DNA from: Thalassotalea_A litorea
Lineage (GTDB): Bacteria; Pseudomonadota; Gammaproteobacteria; Enterobacterales; Alteromonadaceae
Assembly: GCF_043642205.1 (NCBI RefSeq)
Contig: NZ_JBHZSG010000011.1
Location: 39,802-103,801, forward strand
Length of the DNA: 64,000 nucleotides
Direction of reading: 5' to 3'
The position numbers and the translations under genes were made by a program. A model generated the notes under the pieces. It was not told the origin of the DNA, did not search any database, and saw only the letters and a program-made list of their open reading frames with translations. This document shows, in pieces, positions 37,746 to 47,260 of the stretch (the first letter of the stretch is position 1; every line of letters begins with the position of its first letter).

Positions 37746-38059
37746 AAGTCTTTAAATCGAACGATGTCTTCGCCTTGGTTTTGTTGTTTTTGCGCTTGTT
37801 GGTTTTGTTCAGTTTCTTTTGCAAACTCGGCTTTGAGTTCTCGTTTGCTTTTGTGAATTAATTCACCGTCAGCACCGACCGTCATCATTTGATTATTGTC
37901 TAAGTGTCTGGCCTGATATGCCATCGTGATTTGCAATGCAGAATGACGAGTTGCCTCATCTACGAGCGTGCCTTCAGGCCACCGGCCTGTTTCTGCGGCG
38001 GTTTTCATTCGTTCATACATGTCTTTCGACATAGAGTCGACTACTTCGATTAAATTCAT
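37742..38059 (-). CDS. yeaC: YeaC family protein (DUF1315)
   Basis: 105 aa. MNLIEVVDSMSKDMYERMKTA and GRWPEGTLV identify the YeaC/DUF1315 family. The Q/K-rich tail is variable. E. coli yeaC sits beside msrB-gapA; here those genes are 6-8 kb away in the same direction of synteny. It is coupled to the DUF349 gene by ATGA overlap. Function unknown. Confidence 0.92.
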   Translation of the reverse strand: MNLIEVVDSMSKDMYERMKTAAETGRWPEGTLVDEATRHSALQITMAYQARHLDNNQMMTVGADGELIHKSKRELKAEFAKETEQNQQAQKQQNQGEDIVRFKDL

Positions 38060-38061
38060 GT

Positions 38062-38385
38062 TTACTTACGCTTCAAGATAATCATTCGAACCCGATTCAC
38101 CAGGTACCAGACAAAGCCGATTACACCGGCCCCTGTTGCCAGGTTGTATTGCATCGAACCAGGCTCTGGTTCCCCCCAGAACATCGAGCCGATCCCTGCA
38201 CAGAACAGTAACATCGCTACCATTGATTGGTTCATTAATTTTTGAGATTGTTCGATCTTTTTCATGCGCTTCATATTCAAGCGCTGCTCCGTATCCATAT
38301 CGGAAAGTTCAATGTGACAATGATCACAGGACTTAGCCAAAGATGAAATTTTCTTAGAACAATTAGGGCAATTCACTAAAGCCAT
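38062..38385 (-). CDS. Zinc-ribbon membrane protein
   Basis: 107 aa from ATG 38385, with GAGG 6 bp upstream; an in-frame start at 38412 lies inside the preceding terminator region. CPNC (C6, C9) and CDHC (C20, C23) form a zinc ribbon. A helical linker and two short transmembrane segments (about residues 57-72 and 79-97) follow. Function unknown. Its stop is 2 bp before the yeaC ATG, so it likely leads a three-gene unit with yeaC and the DUF349 gene. Confidence 0.75.
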   Translation of the reverse strand: MALVNCPNCSKKISSLAKSCDHCHIELSDMDTEQRLNMKRMKKIEQSQKLMNQSMVAMLLFCAGIGSMFWGEPEPGSMQYNLATGAGVIGFVWYLVNRVRMIILKRK

Positions 38386-38414
38386 AGGCACCTCTCTATT
38401 TGTATTTTGCATTC

Positions 38415-38447
38415 TACAAAAAAAAACACCCGTTGCGGGTGTTTTTT
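38415..38447 (-). terminator. Terminator after the alanine symporter gene
   Basis: ACACCCG-TT-CGGGTGT-type stem flanked by A- and T-runs (AAAAAAAAAC...GTTTTTTT), so it would work on both strands. It lies between the symporter stop and the start of the zinc-ribbon gene. Confidence 0.85.
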
Positions 38448-38465
38448 TAGTGCTTTAATAAAATT

Positions 38466-39944
38466 TTATTTTTTAAGCCTGTTTTCCCATAGCTTCGCAT
38501 TTTTAATGCCAAGTGCTTTGGGATCAAAGGTATAATCTTTGACTTTTTCTTTTTGTTGACGCTCATAATCTTTCAGCGCTTTGATCGCAGGACGACCGGC
38601 TAAGAAAATAATCAAAATACCAATAATATTTAACCAGGCCATTAAACCTACACCGATGTCACCAAGAGTCCATACGATGCCAGCTTCACGTAAACAACCG
38701 AATAATGTTGCCGCCATAATCATGACTTTCAGCGCAAACGTCAGGCCAGGAATATGGATATGACGATTGATATAAGTCACATTATTTTCAGCGATAAAGT
38801 AATACGCCAAAATGGTAGTAAAGGCGAAGAAAAACAGGGATAACGCCACAAACGGGCTACCTGCTCCGGCAAATACGGAATCCAGCGCCATTTGGGTAAA
38901 CATTGGGCTATTCGGATCAACGTTGGCAATATTTTGCTGGATCATCGCAGCACCTTCGCCAACGACGTTGTATTGACCGGTAATCAAGATAACGAACGCG
39001 GTTGCGGTACAAACGAACAAGGTATCCACATATACAGAGAAAGCCTGTACTAAGCCTTGCTGAGCTGGATGCTGCACTTCAGCCGCTGCAGCCGCATGAG
39101 GGCCTGTACCCTGGCCCGCTTCGTTGGAATAAACACCACGCTTTACACCCCAACCAATGGCAGCACCGATACCCGCCATTGGGGTAAATGCATCTGACAC
39201 GATTAGCATGACAATCCCCGGCAACTCGGTTAGGTTAAGCGCAATCACAACCAGAGCAATGATGATATAAGCAAGTGCCATAAACGGTACAACCAGTTCC
39301 GTAAAACGAGCAATACGCTTAACACCACCAAAGATAATAAAGCCAAGAATTAAAACCACACCCGTTGCAGTAAACAATTTGGTTGAGCTGAACGTTCCCA
39401 TTGCCGTTTCAACCATATTACCTGTACCAACGGCCTGTTCTACGGCAGCACCAATCGCATTTGATTGCACAGTTGGCAGCAATAAACCGGTTGCCAGAAT
39501 CGTAGCAATGGCAAATATCCATGCATACCACTTCTGACCCAGCGCTTTTTCGATATAGTATGCGGGACCACCGCGATACAGCCCTTCATTTTCTTCTTTG
39601 TAAATTTGTGCCAGGGTTGATTCGATATACGCGGTTGCAGCACCAAAGAAAGCCACTACCCACATCCAGAAAACGGCACCGGGACCACCAAAGCCGATAG
39701 CGGCTGCTACGCCGGCAATGTTACCGGTACCCACTCGGCCGGATAACGATACGGCTAACGCCTGAAATGAAGAAATCCCTTTGTCAGAACTTTTTCCTGA
39801 TAAAAGCAGACGCCACATTTCGCGAAAATGACGAACCTGAACAAAACGAGTGAAAAATGAATAGAATAGTCCGGCTCCAAGGCACAGATAGATTAATGCC
39901 GGGCTCCAGATGATCCCGTTAAGCGTATTTACAAATTCAAGCAC
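38466..39944 (-). CDS. Sodium:alanine symporter family protein (AGCS)
   Basis: 492 aa from a GTG at 39944 that has AGGGG 5 bp upstream; a GTG at 39992 also opens the frame. About 10-11 transmembrane helices. SLSGRVGTGNIAGVAAAI, GPGAVFWMWVVAFFGAAT and EAGQGTGPHAAAAAEVQHP are AGCS signatures. It imports alanine or glycine with Na+ or H+. It stands alone, with a terminator behind it. The ald/lrp genes at 55-57 kb handle alanine too, but are not adjacent. Confidence 0.93.
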   Translation of the reverse strand: MLEFVNTLNGIIWSPALIYLCLGAGLFYSFFTRFVQVRHFREMWRLLLSGKSSDKGISSFQALAVSLSGRVGTGNIAGVAAAIGFGGPGAVFWMWVVAFFGAATAYIESTLAQIYKEENEGLYRGGPAYYIEKALGQKWYAWIFAIATILATGLLLPTVQSNAIGAAVEQAVGTGNMVETAMGTFSSTKLFTATGVVLILGFIIFGGVKRIARFTELVVPFMALAYIIIALVVIALNLTELPGIVMLIVSDAFTPMAGIGAAIGWGVKRGVYSNEAGQGTGPHAAAAAEVQHPAQQGLVQAFSVYVDTLFVCTATAFVILITGQYNVVGEGAAMIQQNIANVDPNSPMFTQMALDSVFAGAGSPFVALSLFFFAFTTILAYYFIAENNVTYINRHIHIPGLTFALKVMIMAATLFGCLREAGIVWTLGDIGVGLMAWLNIIGILIIFLAGRPAIKALKDYERQQKEKVKDYTFDPKALGIKNAKLWENRLKK

Positions 39945-40060
39945 AATGACCCCTGAATAGATTTTATTATTATTGACAGAACCAGCATCCACTGGCTCTA
40001 AATTTGATTATTTGTATCTACAAAATGGGTCATGTTCAGACCCATAATGCAAATTTGACC

Positions 40061-41212
40061 TTATCTTAAATCATCTACCACATGATAGATAGCCGTCAGC
40101 GTATCTTTACCAAGGATGGCTGAACGAGCGTCAGACCAGCCAAAAATGACATCGGGTAATAACTCATTATCTTTAAAAGGCATCTCAACGGTAAACGCCA
40201 GGCATTTAAAATGATTGCCAACCCAACTGGAACCTACGGTTAAATTAGCCTGACCCGGTTCATCTTTTGGATAGCCTTTTACATCCTGAAATTCAGGCGT
40301 AATTGCACATAATAACTCTTTAAATTTATCTTCCAGTGCTTTCTGGCGAACATCATAGTTGGGAACGCCTTCACAACCGGCGACAAAATTGACCGGTAAC
40401 GCTTCATCACCATGAATGTCCAAATGCATATCGACACCGGTTTGCATCATTTTGTCACGAACCAGGTAGACCTCAGGACTTTTTTCCATGCTAGGTTCCT
40501 GCCATTCGCGGTTGAGATTCACACCAATGGCATTGGTACGAAGGTGACCACGGACACTGCCGTCTGGATTCATATTCGGAACAAGATAGAAAACGGCTTT
40601 TTGTAACAAGGCATTAGCCACACCATCATCCATATCTAACAGACGTTCGATAAAGCCTTCCATAAACCACTCTGCCATGGTTTCCCCTGGATGCTGGCGG
40701 GCGGTGATCCAGATATGGGCTTTACCCTCGCCGGGTTCACCAACGGTTAACAGACTCATGTCGCGACCGTCGAGTGTTTGACCAAGGACACTTAATTCGC
40801 AAATATCCGTTTCCTGAGCCTGGTGGATGAGATCCTGATGGCGCTCGTAGCTGTATGGCGCAAAATAAGCAAAATACACGGAAGCATGTTCAAGGTGATG
40901 TTTGATGACCAGGTTTTGACCATCAAACTCAGTCTCTACCCGAAACCAGGTTTCGCGATCATAGGAAGCAACGGCTTGATAATCCTGCCACCCCTCAACA
41001 TAGGCAGCCTGCCCTGCGTTAGTAATCGTCATCACATGCTCACCCAATGATGGGTTATGAAGCTTGAAATGAAACCATTGGTAAAAATCAGATTGATTAT
41101 CTTTTTTAATTTCTAAGGTAATATCCGTAGGACTGCTGGCGTTTTTAACGAGAATATTGCCGCCGTCAAAAGCGCAGCTTATTTGAATCGGTGATGAATC
41201 ACTGTTGCTCAT
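40061..41212 (-). CDS. M14-family zinc carboxypeptidase (cytosolic carboxypeptidase-like)
   Basis: 383 aa, no signal peptide. An N-terminal beta domain precedes the catalytic domain. Zinc ligands: H174 and E177 in ARQHPGET and H267 in DIHGDE. The NPDGSVRGHLRTNAIGVNLNREW segment binds substrate, and the catalytic glutamate is in FTVEMPF. This layout is that of the M14D/CCP-like group. The target peptide is unknown in bacteria. Confidence 0.9.
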   Translation of the reverse strand: MSNSDSSPIQISCAFDGGNILVKNASSPTDITLEIKKDNQSDFYQWFHFKLHNPSLGEHVMTITNAGQAAYVEGWQDYQAVASYDRETWFRVETEFDGQNLVIKHHLEHASVYFAYFAPYSYERHQDLIHQAQETDICELSVLGQTLDGRDMSLLTVGEPGEGKAHIWITARQHPGETMAEWFMEGFIERLLDMDDGVANALLQKAVFYLVPNMNPDGSVRGHLRTNAIGVNLNREWQEPSMEKSPEVYLVRDKMMQTGVDMHLDIHGDEALPVNFVAGCEGVPNYDVRQKALEDKFKELLCAITPEFQDVKGYPKDEPGQANLTVGSSWVGNHFKCLAFTVEMPFKDNELLPDVIFGWSDARSAILGKDTLTAIYHVVDDLR

Positions 41213-41369
41213 GTTCTGTATCCAAACTCATAAATGATCTGTTGAGTTTACACAAAGGATTTCGTTAACTGAAGTTGTTCAACGTGAAAATGTCAGGCTT
41301 TGTCTTATTCGGCAGTGTTTTTGCTCTCATCGACAAAGCAATAATATGACAAAATCCGAATCCACCCAA

Positions 41370-41885
41370 TTATAATGTACGCAACAATAATCCAAGTTCT
41401 GTGGAATAGCCCATTGATCGGTGAACCACTTGTTGATTTTGATCCAATACATAATAACTTGGATATGCTGACACTTGATACGCTTGTTTCAACGCTTCAT
41501 TGCCAAGCAATATCGGCATGGTTAGCTCAAGCCCTTCGACAAATGACTCGACTTCCTGTTGATCAACAAAATCCAGAGCAATGGCATAAATTTGCACTCG
41601 CTCTGAAGGATGCTTCTCGTACAACGCCTGTAAGTTACCAATGCTAAATCTACAGACCGAACACCAGGGTGCAAAAAAGTATAGAACGGTTTTTTGCTCA
41701 CCCATGGCCTGATTTAAATTGACCGTGCTGGAATCGAGCGAATTTAAATGAAAATCAGGAGCATTTTGATGTTGCCAGCTAGACAGCATTCCACTTTCTC
41801 TTAGCGCAGATACGCCATTGAAAACGATGACGATAATCACCGCCTGTAACAATAGACTTTTTATAATTTTGATAAATGTTGGCAT
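41370..41885 (-). CDS. Membrane-anchored thioredoxin-like (TlpA/ScsD-type) protein
   Basis: 171 aa. An N-terminal transmembrane anchor (residues 9-25) is followed by a redoxin domain with the active site WCSVC (C75, C78) in FFAPWCSVC and a cis-proline loop in SAYPSYYVLD. It probably acts in the periplasm on disulfides. Partner unknown; no DsbD or cytochrome genes nearby. Confidence 0.87.
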   Translation of the reverse strand: MPTFIKIIKSLLLQAVIIVIVFNGVSALRESGMLSSWQHQNAPDFHLNSLDSSTVNLNQAMGEQKTVLYFFAPWCSVCRFSIGNLQALYEKHPSERVQIYAIALDFVDQQEVESFVEGLELTMPILLGNEALKQAYQVSAYPSYYVLDQNQQVVHRSMGYSTELGLLLRTL

Positions 41886-42061
41886 TATTTTTCTAAGTGT
41901 TGGGAAACGAACATTACTAGAGACCGAACTTGATTGCGCAATATTTCATAAATGTGTAACCCCCTCAACAAAAACTGCACATGCATCATAACGGCTTTTG
42001 AGTGCTATGAGAGATTGTTAACGCAAATTTTGCGCAATATTAGCGCGATTTAATCGAGTAA

Positions 42062-42090
42062 ATAAAAAAGCGGGACCTATGCCCCGCTTC
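42062..42090 (-). terminator. Terminator of the long-form GAPDH gene
   Basis: On the minus strand, AAGCGGGG/CCCGCTT stem followed by TTTTTATT, 24 bp after the stop codon. Confidence 0.85.
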
Positions 42091-42113
42091 GAAACGTATT
42101 TTTTAAGTGATGA

Positions 42114-43562
42114 TTAAGCTTTTGGTAGGCTCAATACTCTGACACCGGCCATTTTATTCATGACTTTGACGACCTGGCAACTGTAGCCAAATTCATTGTC
42201 GTACCACACATATAGGACAGCTCTGTCATCTTCGACAATGGTCGCTTGTGAATCTACAACACCGGCAAATCGTGAACCGACTAAGTCGGTAGATACAATT
42301 TCAGTCGATGCGGTGTAATCCACTTGCTGACGCAACGGTGAATCTAACGATACAGAGCGTAAGTAATCGTTTAACGTTTCACGATCGGTTGCGGTTTTAA
42401 GATTTAAATTCATGATAGCCATGGAAACATTTGGCGTAGGTACGCGAATGGCGTTTCCGGTTAACAAGCCTTTAAGTTCTGGTAATGCTTTAGCGACGGC
42501 TTTCGCTGCCCCTGTTGAAGTGATAACCATATTTAATGGTGCGCTGCGACCGCGACGCTCTGATTTATGATAGTTATCAATTAAGTTCTGATCATTGGTA
42601 TACGAATGCACGGTTTCTACGTGGCCGTTGCGGATACCGAACTGATCATTAACCGCTTTAAGTACCGGGGTAATGGCATTGGTTGTACAACTTGCGGCAC
42701 TGACAATGTTATCGCCTTCTTCGATCATATCTTCGTTAACACCATAAACGATGTTTTTGATATCGCCTTTCGCTGGCGCAGTCAGCAATACCTTTTTTAC
42801 ACCTTTGCTTTCAAGGTGCTGACCAAGGCCTGCTTCATCAGTCCAGATACCCGTATTATCCACGACTAATGCATCATTGATGCCATACTCGGTGTAGTCG
42901 ATTTCAGCCGGTGACTTGGCATAAATGATTTTAATGTATGCCCCATTGGCTTTGATCACGCCCATTTCTTCATCAATGGAAATACTGCCATTAAATGCAC
43001 CATGGATTGAGTCACGGCGCAACAAACTGGCGCGTTTTTCTAAATCACCTTCTTTACCCGGGCGAATAACAATCGCGCGCAATCTTAGATTCGCTAATGG
43101 ACCTGTTTGCTCAATCAGCAAGCGTGCTAGCAGCCGACCAATACGACCAAAACCATAAAGCACCACATCCTGAGGACCATTTTGGGAAACGTCTTCTTTT
43201 AACGGATTTAATTCTTTGCTTAGGTATTCTTCAATGCTTAAGCCATTGGCCTCGCCGTGAAACAAATAACGATACGCCAGTTTACCCACATCGATATTAC
43301 ACGGCTTTAGAGGCATGTTGCTAAGCGCTTTAAGGAATGGATAGCTTTCTCTTAATCGAAGTTTGCTTGCTTCGTGAATTGCGACAGATTTGTGCGCCTT
43401 AATGATATCGATAGCCGATGCGTTAACCAATGGACGACCATAAACGGAAATTTCTACGCCGAAGTTACGATACAGTTGTCCAATGATCGGTAACATTTTC
43501 TCAGCAAAATCCTGACGTTCCTGCCAGCTTTTTTGGTAAATTTCCTCGTTGTGATAACTCAT
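42114..43562 (-). CDS. Long-form glyceraldehyde-3-phosphate dehydrogenase
   Basis: 482 aa, about 145 longer than classical GAPDH. Residues 1-130 are a helical N-terminal extension. The Rossmann motif GFGRIGRLLARLL begins at about residue 137 and the catalytic C292 is in SAASCTTNAITP. This form is common in Alteromonadales as a second GAPDH. Its direction (glycolytic or gluconeogenic) and cofactor are not readable. It is transcribed alone; gapA, msrB and gnd lie upstream. Confidence 0.9.
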   Translation of the reverse strand: MSYHNEEIYQKSWQERQDFAEKMLPIIGQLYRNFGVEISVYGRPLVNASAIDIIKAHKSVAIHEASKLRLRESYPFLKALSNMPLKPCNIDVGKLAYRYLFHGEANGLSIEEYLSKELNPLKEDVSQNGPQDVVLYGFGRIGRLLARLLIEQTGPLANLRLRAIVIRPGKEGDLEKRASLLRRDSIHGAFNGSISIDEEMGVIKANGAYIKIIYAKSPAEIDYTEYGINDALVVDNTGIWTDEAGLGQHLESKGVKKVLLTAPAKGDIKNIVYGVNEDMIEEGDNIVSAASCTTNAITPVLKAVNDQFGIRNGHVETVHSYTNDQNLIDNYHKSERRGRSAPLNMVITSTGAAKAVAKALPELKGLLTGNAIRVPTPNVSMAIMNLNLKTATDRETLNDYLRSVSLDSPLRQQVDYTASTEIVSTDLVGSRFAGVVDSQATIVEDDRAVLYVWYDNEFGYSCQVVKVMNKMAGVRVLSLPKA

Positions 43563-44000
43563 GCGATAAACCTTTTGGTATTGAAATAAGTAAACAAAGC
43601 GAAATGAGCAGTATTGGTTAGCGATCCCAACGTCCGATAATTAAACGCATCAGTGAGAATGAGCGTTACGTTTTTTTACACGACGTCGAGTTTTAACAAT
43701 GTTATGCCATTGCAACAACCGGTGATGTCCAGTGACCTATTTTCACCACTGGGTTTAACGCCAGTTTTTAAAAACTCGTATCATGTGTATTTAGCTATCA
43801 GAATGGGTTGCTTTTCTGCTCTCTATTAGCGGCGCCATTGTAATTAATTATGTAATCATTCACTAGGGATTTCATAAAAATTTACCAATTTAATCTTAAA
43901 TTAGGTGTAAACCATAGAAAACAGCGAATTAAGCTAATATTCGGCAGTAATTTCAACCGATTTGATTGGTATTTATAGAAGTGCTGTGAAAAATACAATA
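43563..44000. other. 438-bp gap without a gene
   Basis: Upstream region of the long GAPDH gene. It holds two TGTAAT motifs 12 bp apart (43839-43844 and 43851-43856) in an AT-rich tract, which may be regulatory. No coding frame. Confidence 0.5.
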
Positions 44001-44384
44001 TTAGTCGTCAGACTTAAACGCCAAGCTTAGTGAATTTACACAATAACGCTTATAGGAAGGTGCTGGGCCATCATCAAATACATGACCCAAATGAGATTGA
44101 CAGTGACTACACTGAATTTCAGTTCTAACCATATGATGAGAATGATCAGGCAGATAACGGATTTTTCCGGCGATGGCTTCATTAAAGCTCGGCCAACCAC
44201 AGCCTGATTGAAATTTCGCGGTAGATGAGAATAACGATTGCTGGCAACAGGCACATTGATAAGTGCCCGACTGCCAGTGATCACAATATTTACCGGAAAA
44301 CGGCGCTTCAGTCGCGCCCAACCGGCATACCTGATAAGCCTCTGGTGACAACATTTGCTTGTATTTGTCATTTGAGTCACTCAT
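44001..44384 (-). CDS. msrB: Peptide-methionine (R)-S-oxide reductase MsrB
   Basis: 127 aa. Zinc-binding C44/C47 and C92/C95, and the catalytic C115 in RYCVNSLSL. It reduces R-methionine sulfoxide in proteins using thioredoxin. In E. coli msrB is divergent from gapA; here gnd lies between. 40 bp separate it from the gnd stop, same strand. Confidence 0.96.
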   Translation of the reverse strand: MSDSNDKYKQMLSPEAYQVCRLGATEAPFSGKYCDHWQSGTYQCACCQQSLFSSTAKFQSGCGWPSFNEAIAGKIRYLPDHSHHMVRTEIQCSHCQSHLGHVFDDGPAPSYKRYCVNSLSLAFKSDD

Positions 44385-44424
44385 CAGGTTTCCTTTTTCT
44401 CGTATTGACGTTTATGGCAATGAA

Positions 44425-45954
44425 TTAATTTAGCGGTTTAATCAACCGTTCTGGGTTTGACCATTCAACATGAAACTTTTTACCTGCGGCTTTATCAACC
44501 CGCTCAAACGTGTGTGCTCCAAAAAAGTCACGTTGTCCTTGCAGTAAATTAGCTGGCAAAGTTTCACAACACATGGAGTCGTAATAACTTAATGAGGCAG
44601 AGATAGCGCCAACCGGGATCCCCATCAGGGTCGCTTTTGCTACAGCCTGACGCCAGTTATTCTGGTACTTGCTCAATTGATCTGAAAAATAAGAATCCAG
44701 TAATAGGTTTTCCAATTCACTATCGCGTTCAAACGCTTTAGTAATGGATTGCAAAAATGATGCACGAATAATACAACCTGCACGCCAGATCCTCGCAATT
44801 GAAGCGAAGTTAAGCTTCCAGTTGTGTTCAACAGAAGCAAGTTTCATCAGTTGGAAACCTTGCGAGTAAGCACAGATCTTCGCACAATAGAGTGCATCAT
44901 GTAACTCTGTAATCAAGGTGTCTTGCTGCTCTTTCGATAACGCTTGAGCTTGAGGACGCGTTAGTTGTTTTGAGGTTGCAACACGAAGGTCTTTAAATGA
45001 CGAAATCGAACGCGCGAACACGGCCTGTGAAATTGTCGGAGCTGGGCAACCTACTTCCAGTGAGCTTACGGCTGTCCATAACCCTGTGCCCTTTTGGCCG
45101 GCTTTATCTAAGATCAAATCAACCAGAGCGTTCCCGGACTCAGGATCTTTATGGCGTAGCACTTCAACGGAAATTTCCATCAAGTAACTGTTAAGATCAC
45201 CGGCATTCCATTCGGCAAAAATATCGGCAACCTGTTCACAATCAAGGCCTAACCCTTCACGCAACACATGATAAACCTCACAGATTATTTGCATATCGGC
45301 ATATTCGATACCATTGTGCACCATTTTTACGTAATGACCGGCGCCCGCAGGACCAATATAATCTGCACAGGCTTCACCATGAGGTATGATCTCACCAGGT
45401 TTTGTGCGCTCAAGTGGTTTCCCGGTCTCTCCATCGACTTTCGCCGCGATCGATTGCCAAATAGGTTTAACACGTGTCCACGCATAAGCGCTGCCGCTTG
45501 GCATCAATGCGGGGCCGAAACGAGCGCCAACTTCACCACCTGAAACCGCAGAGGAGAAAAAGATAAAGTTTTCGTTGTAGCGCTTTTCACGCTCTACCGT
45601 ATCTGTCCAAAGTGAATTACCGGTATCAATGACGATATCGTCAGGCTGAATGCCAGCCCCAATCAGATTATGGCAAACCTGGTCTACCACTTCTCCTGCC
45701 GGGACACTTAATACGATCAGGTGCGGCGCTTTGAGTTTGGATAACAATTCAGTGTAAGAAGAACAACCAATGACACGTGGATTGCCTTGCTTGTTTTCTT
45801 CAGCATCTTGCTCTATAGCAGCATTTACTTTTTCAAAATCAAGATCAAAGGCAGCGATTTTAAAACCATTGTCAGCGAGGTTAAGTACCAGGTTTTTACC
45901 CATTACACCCAGGCCAACAAAACCGATGTCACATTTAGTTGAATCGTCAGACAT
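44425..45954 (-). CDS. gnd: 6-phosphogluconate dehydrogenase (decarboxylating)
   Basis: 509 aa from ATG 45954; ATG 45966 is an alternative. The Rossmann motif GFVGLGVMGKNLVLNLADNG starts near residue 11, with PSGSAYAW and KMVHNGIEYADMQ further on. It converts 6-phosphogluconate to ribulose-5-phosphate, CO2 and NADPH. Slightly longer than the E. coli enzyme (468 aa). The upstream region is shared with gapA, transcribed the other way. Confidence 0.95.
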   Translation of the reverse strand: MSDDSTKCDIGFVGLGVMGKNLVLNLADNGFKIAAFDLDFEKVNAAIEQDAEENKQGNPRVIGCSSYTELLSKLKAPHLIVLSVPAGEVVDQVCHNLIGAGIQPDDIVIDTGNSLWTDTVEREKRYNENFIFFSSAVSGGEVGARFGPALMPSGSAYAWTRVKPIWQSIAAKVDGETGKPLERTKPGEIIPHGEACADYIGPAGAGHYVKMVHNGIEYADMQIICEVYHVLREGLGLDCEQVADIFAEWNAGDLNSYLMEISVEVLRHKDPESGNALVDLILDKAGQKGTGLWTAVSSLEVGCPAPTISQAVFARSISSFKDLRVATSKQLTRPQAQALSKEQQDTLITELHDALYCAKICAYSQGFQLMKLASVEHNWKLNFASIARIWRAGCIIRASFLQSITKAFERDSELENLLLDSYFSDQLSKYQNNWRQAVAKATLMGIPVGAISASLSYYDSMCCETLPANLLQGQRDFFGAHTFERVDKAAGKKFHVEWSNPERLIKPLN

Positions 45955-46148
45955 GTATTTATCCATTCAAATTGCGGAGGTATTGCCAGTAATATCTATA
46001 ATTAAAGCTTACCGGCCTAAAAATGGGGCGTATTCTGCCACAAAAAACACCCTTTATGTAATTGTTGGTGTAGAAATATTTACAAATTTAATAAAATAAC
46101 TACAAAACCTTCTCCTAATGCAAAAAACACTTGAATAAAGCTCAAATT

Positions 46149-46164
46149 GTTGTAATTTTACAAC
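46149..46164. promoter_or_regulatory. Perfect 16-bp palindrome upstream of gapA, likely operator
   Basis: GTTGTAA-TT-TTACAAC, ending 27 bp before the gapA ATG and immediately before a CATAAT. The half-site resembles HexR (TGTAAT), but the spacer is 3 bp shorter than the known HexR site, so the regulator is uncertain. Confidence 0.5.
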
Positions 46165-46191
46165 ATAATGTTTTTATCTAAGGATACCGTA

Positions 46192-47202
46192 ATGAAGAAA
46201 ATTGCTATTAATGGTTTCGGTCGCATCGGCAGACTAGTATTTCGTGCTGCAATGGAGCGTGAAAACCTGCAGGTTGTGGCGATTAATGACCTGATTGATA
46301 TTGAATATATGGCTTACATGTTGAAATACGATTCGACCCATGGACGTTTCAATGGCAGCGTGGAAGTTTCAGGCAACTCTTTAGTCGTAAACGGTCAAAC
46401 GATTCGTGTCACCGCAGAGCGCGATCCTGCTAACCTGAAATGGAATGAAGTAGGTGCAGAAATTGTTGTTGAATCAACCGGTCTATTCTTAACCGATGAA
46501 ACTGCCCGCAAACATATCGAAGCAGGCGCCAAAAACGTTATTATGTCAGCACCGTCAAAAGACAGTACACCAATGTTTGTTGCGGGTGTAAACTTCAACG
46601 ATTACAAAGGTGAAGAGATCGTTTCAAACGCGTCTTGTACCACCAATTGTCTTGCTCCACTTGTTAAGGTGATTAACGATAAATATGGTATCGAAACTGG
46701 ATTGATGACCACAGTTCACGCAACAACGGCTACTCAAAAAACCGTTGATAGCCCAAGCGCAAAAGACTGGCGCGGTGGTCGTGGTGCTGGTCAGAACATT
46801 ATTCCTTCTTCAACGGGCGCTGCCAAAGCGGTTGGCCGAGTGATCCCAGAGCTTAATGGTAAGCTAACCGGTATGGCATTTCGGGTACCAACACCAAACG
46901 TATCTGTTGTAGATGTAACATTGAACTTAAAAACAGCGGCAAGCTACGAAGATATCTGCGCTACAGTAAAAGCAGCGTCTGAAAATGAAATGAAAGGCAT
47001 CTTGGATTATACCGAAGAACAAGTCGTGTCTAACGACTTTATCGGCGAAAAGTGTACGTCTGTATTTGACGCTAAAGCAGGTATCGCCATGAGTGATACG
47101 TTTGTGAAGCTGGTATCCTGGTACGACAACGAAATGGGCTACTCTAACAAGGTATTAGACCTTGCCGAGCACATCTTCGCGTACCGTGAAGCAACAGCAT
47201 AA
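46192..47202 (+). CDS. gapA: Glyceraldehyde-3-phosphate dehydrogenase GapA (classical)
   Basis: 336 aa from ATG 46192 with AAGGA about 8 bp upstream; an in-frame start at 46168 lacks a site. NAD-binding INGFGRIGRL at residues 6-15 and catalytic C149 in SNASCTTNCLAP. Central glycolytic enzyme. It is divergent from gnd, and a perfect palindrome sits in its promoter region. Confidence 0.97.
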   Translation: MKKIAINGFGRIGRLVFRAAMERENLQVVAINDLIDIEYMAYMLKYDSTHGRFNGSVEVSGNSLVVNGQTIRVTAERDPANLKWNEVGAEIVVESTGLFLTDETARKHIEAGAKNVIMSAPSKDSTPMFVAGVNFNDYKGEEIVSNASCTTNCLAPLVKVINDKYGIETGLMTTVHATTATQKTVDSPSAKDWRGGRGAGQNIIPSSTGAAKAVGRVIPELNGKLTGMAFRVPTPNVSVVDVTLNLKTAASYEDICATVKAASENEMKGILDYTEEQVVSNDFIGEKCTSVFDAKAGIAMSDTFVKLVSWYDNEMGYSNKVLDLAEHIFAYREATA

Positions 47203-47222
47203 TACGCATTACCAACACGATT

Positions 47223-47250
47223 AAGGGAGCTAATTTAGCTCCCTTTTTTT
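47223..47250 (+). terminator. Rho-independent terminator of gapA
   Basis: AAGGGAGCTAA/TTTAGCTCCCTT stem followed by TTTTT, 20 bp after the gapA stop. The hairpin array begins directly after it. Confidence 0.9.
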
Positions 47251-47260
47251 ATGGGTTGTT

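Noticed and set aside
46149..46164. A standard HexR site at gapA
   Set aside because: The known site has a 3-bp longer spacing between half-sites; kept only as an unidentified operator.
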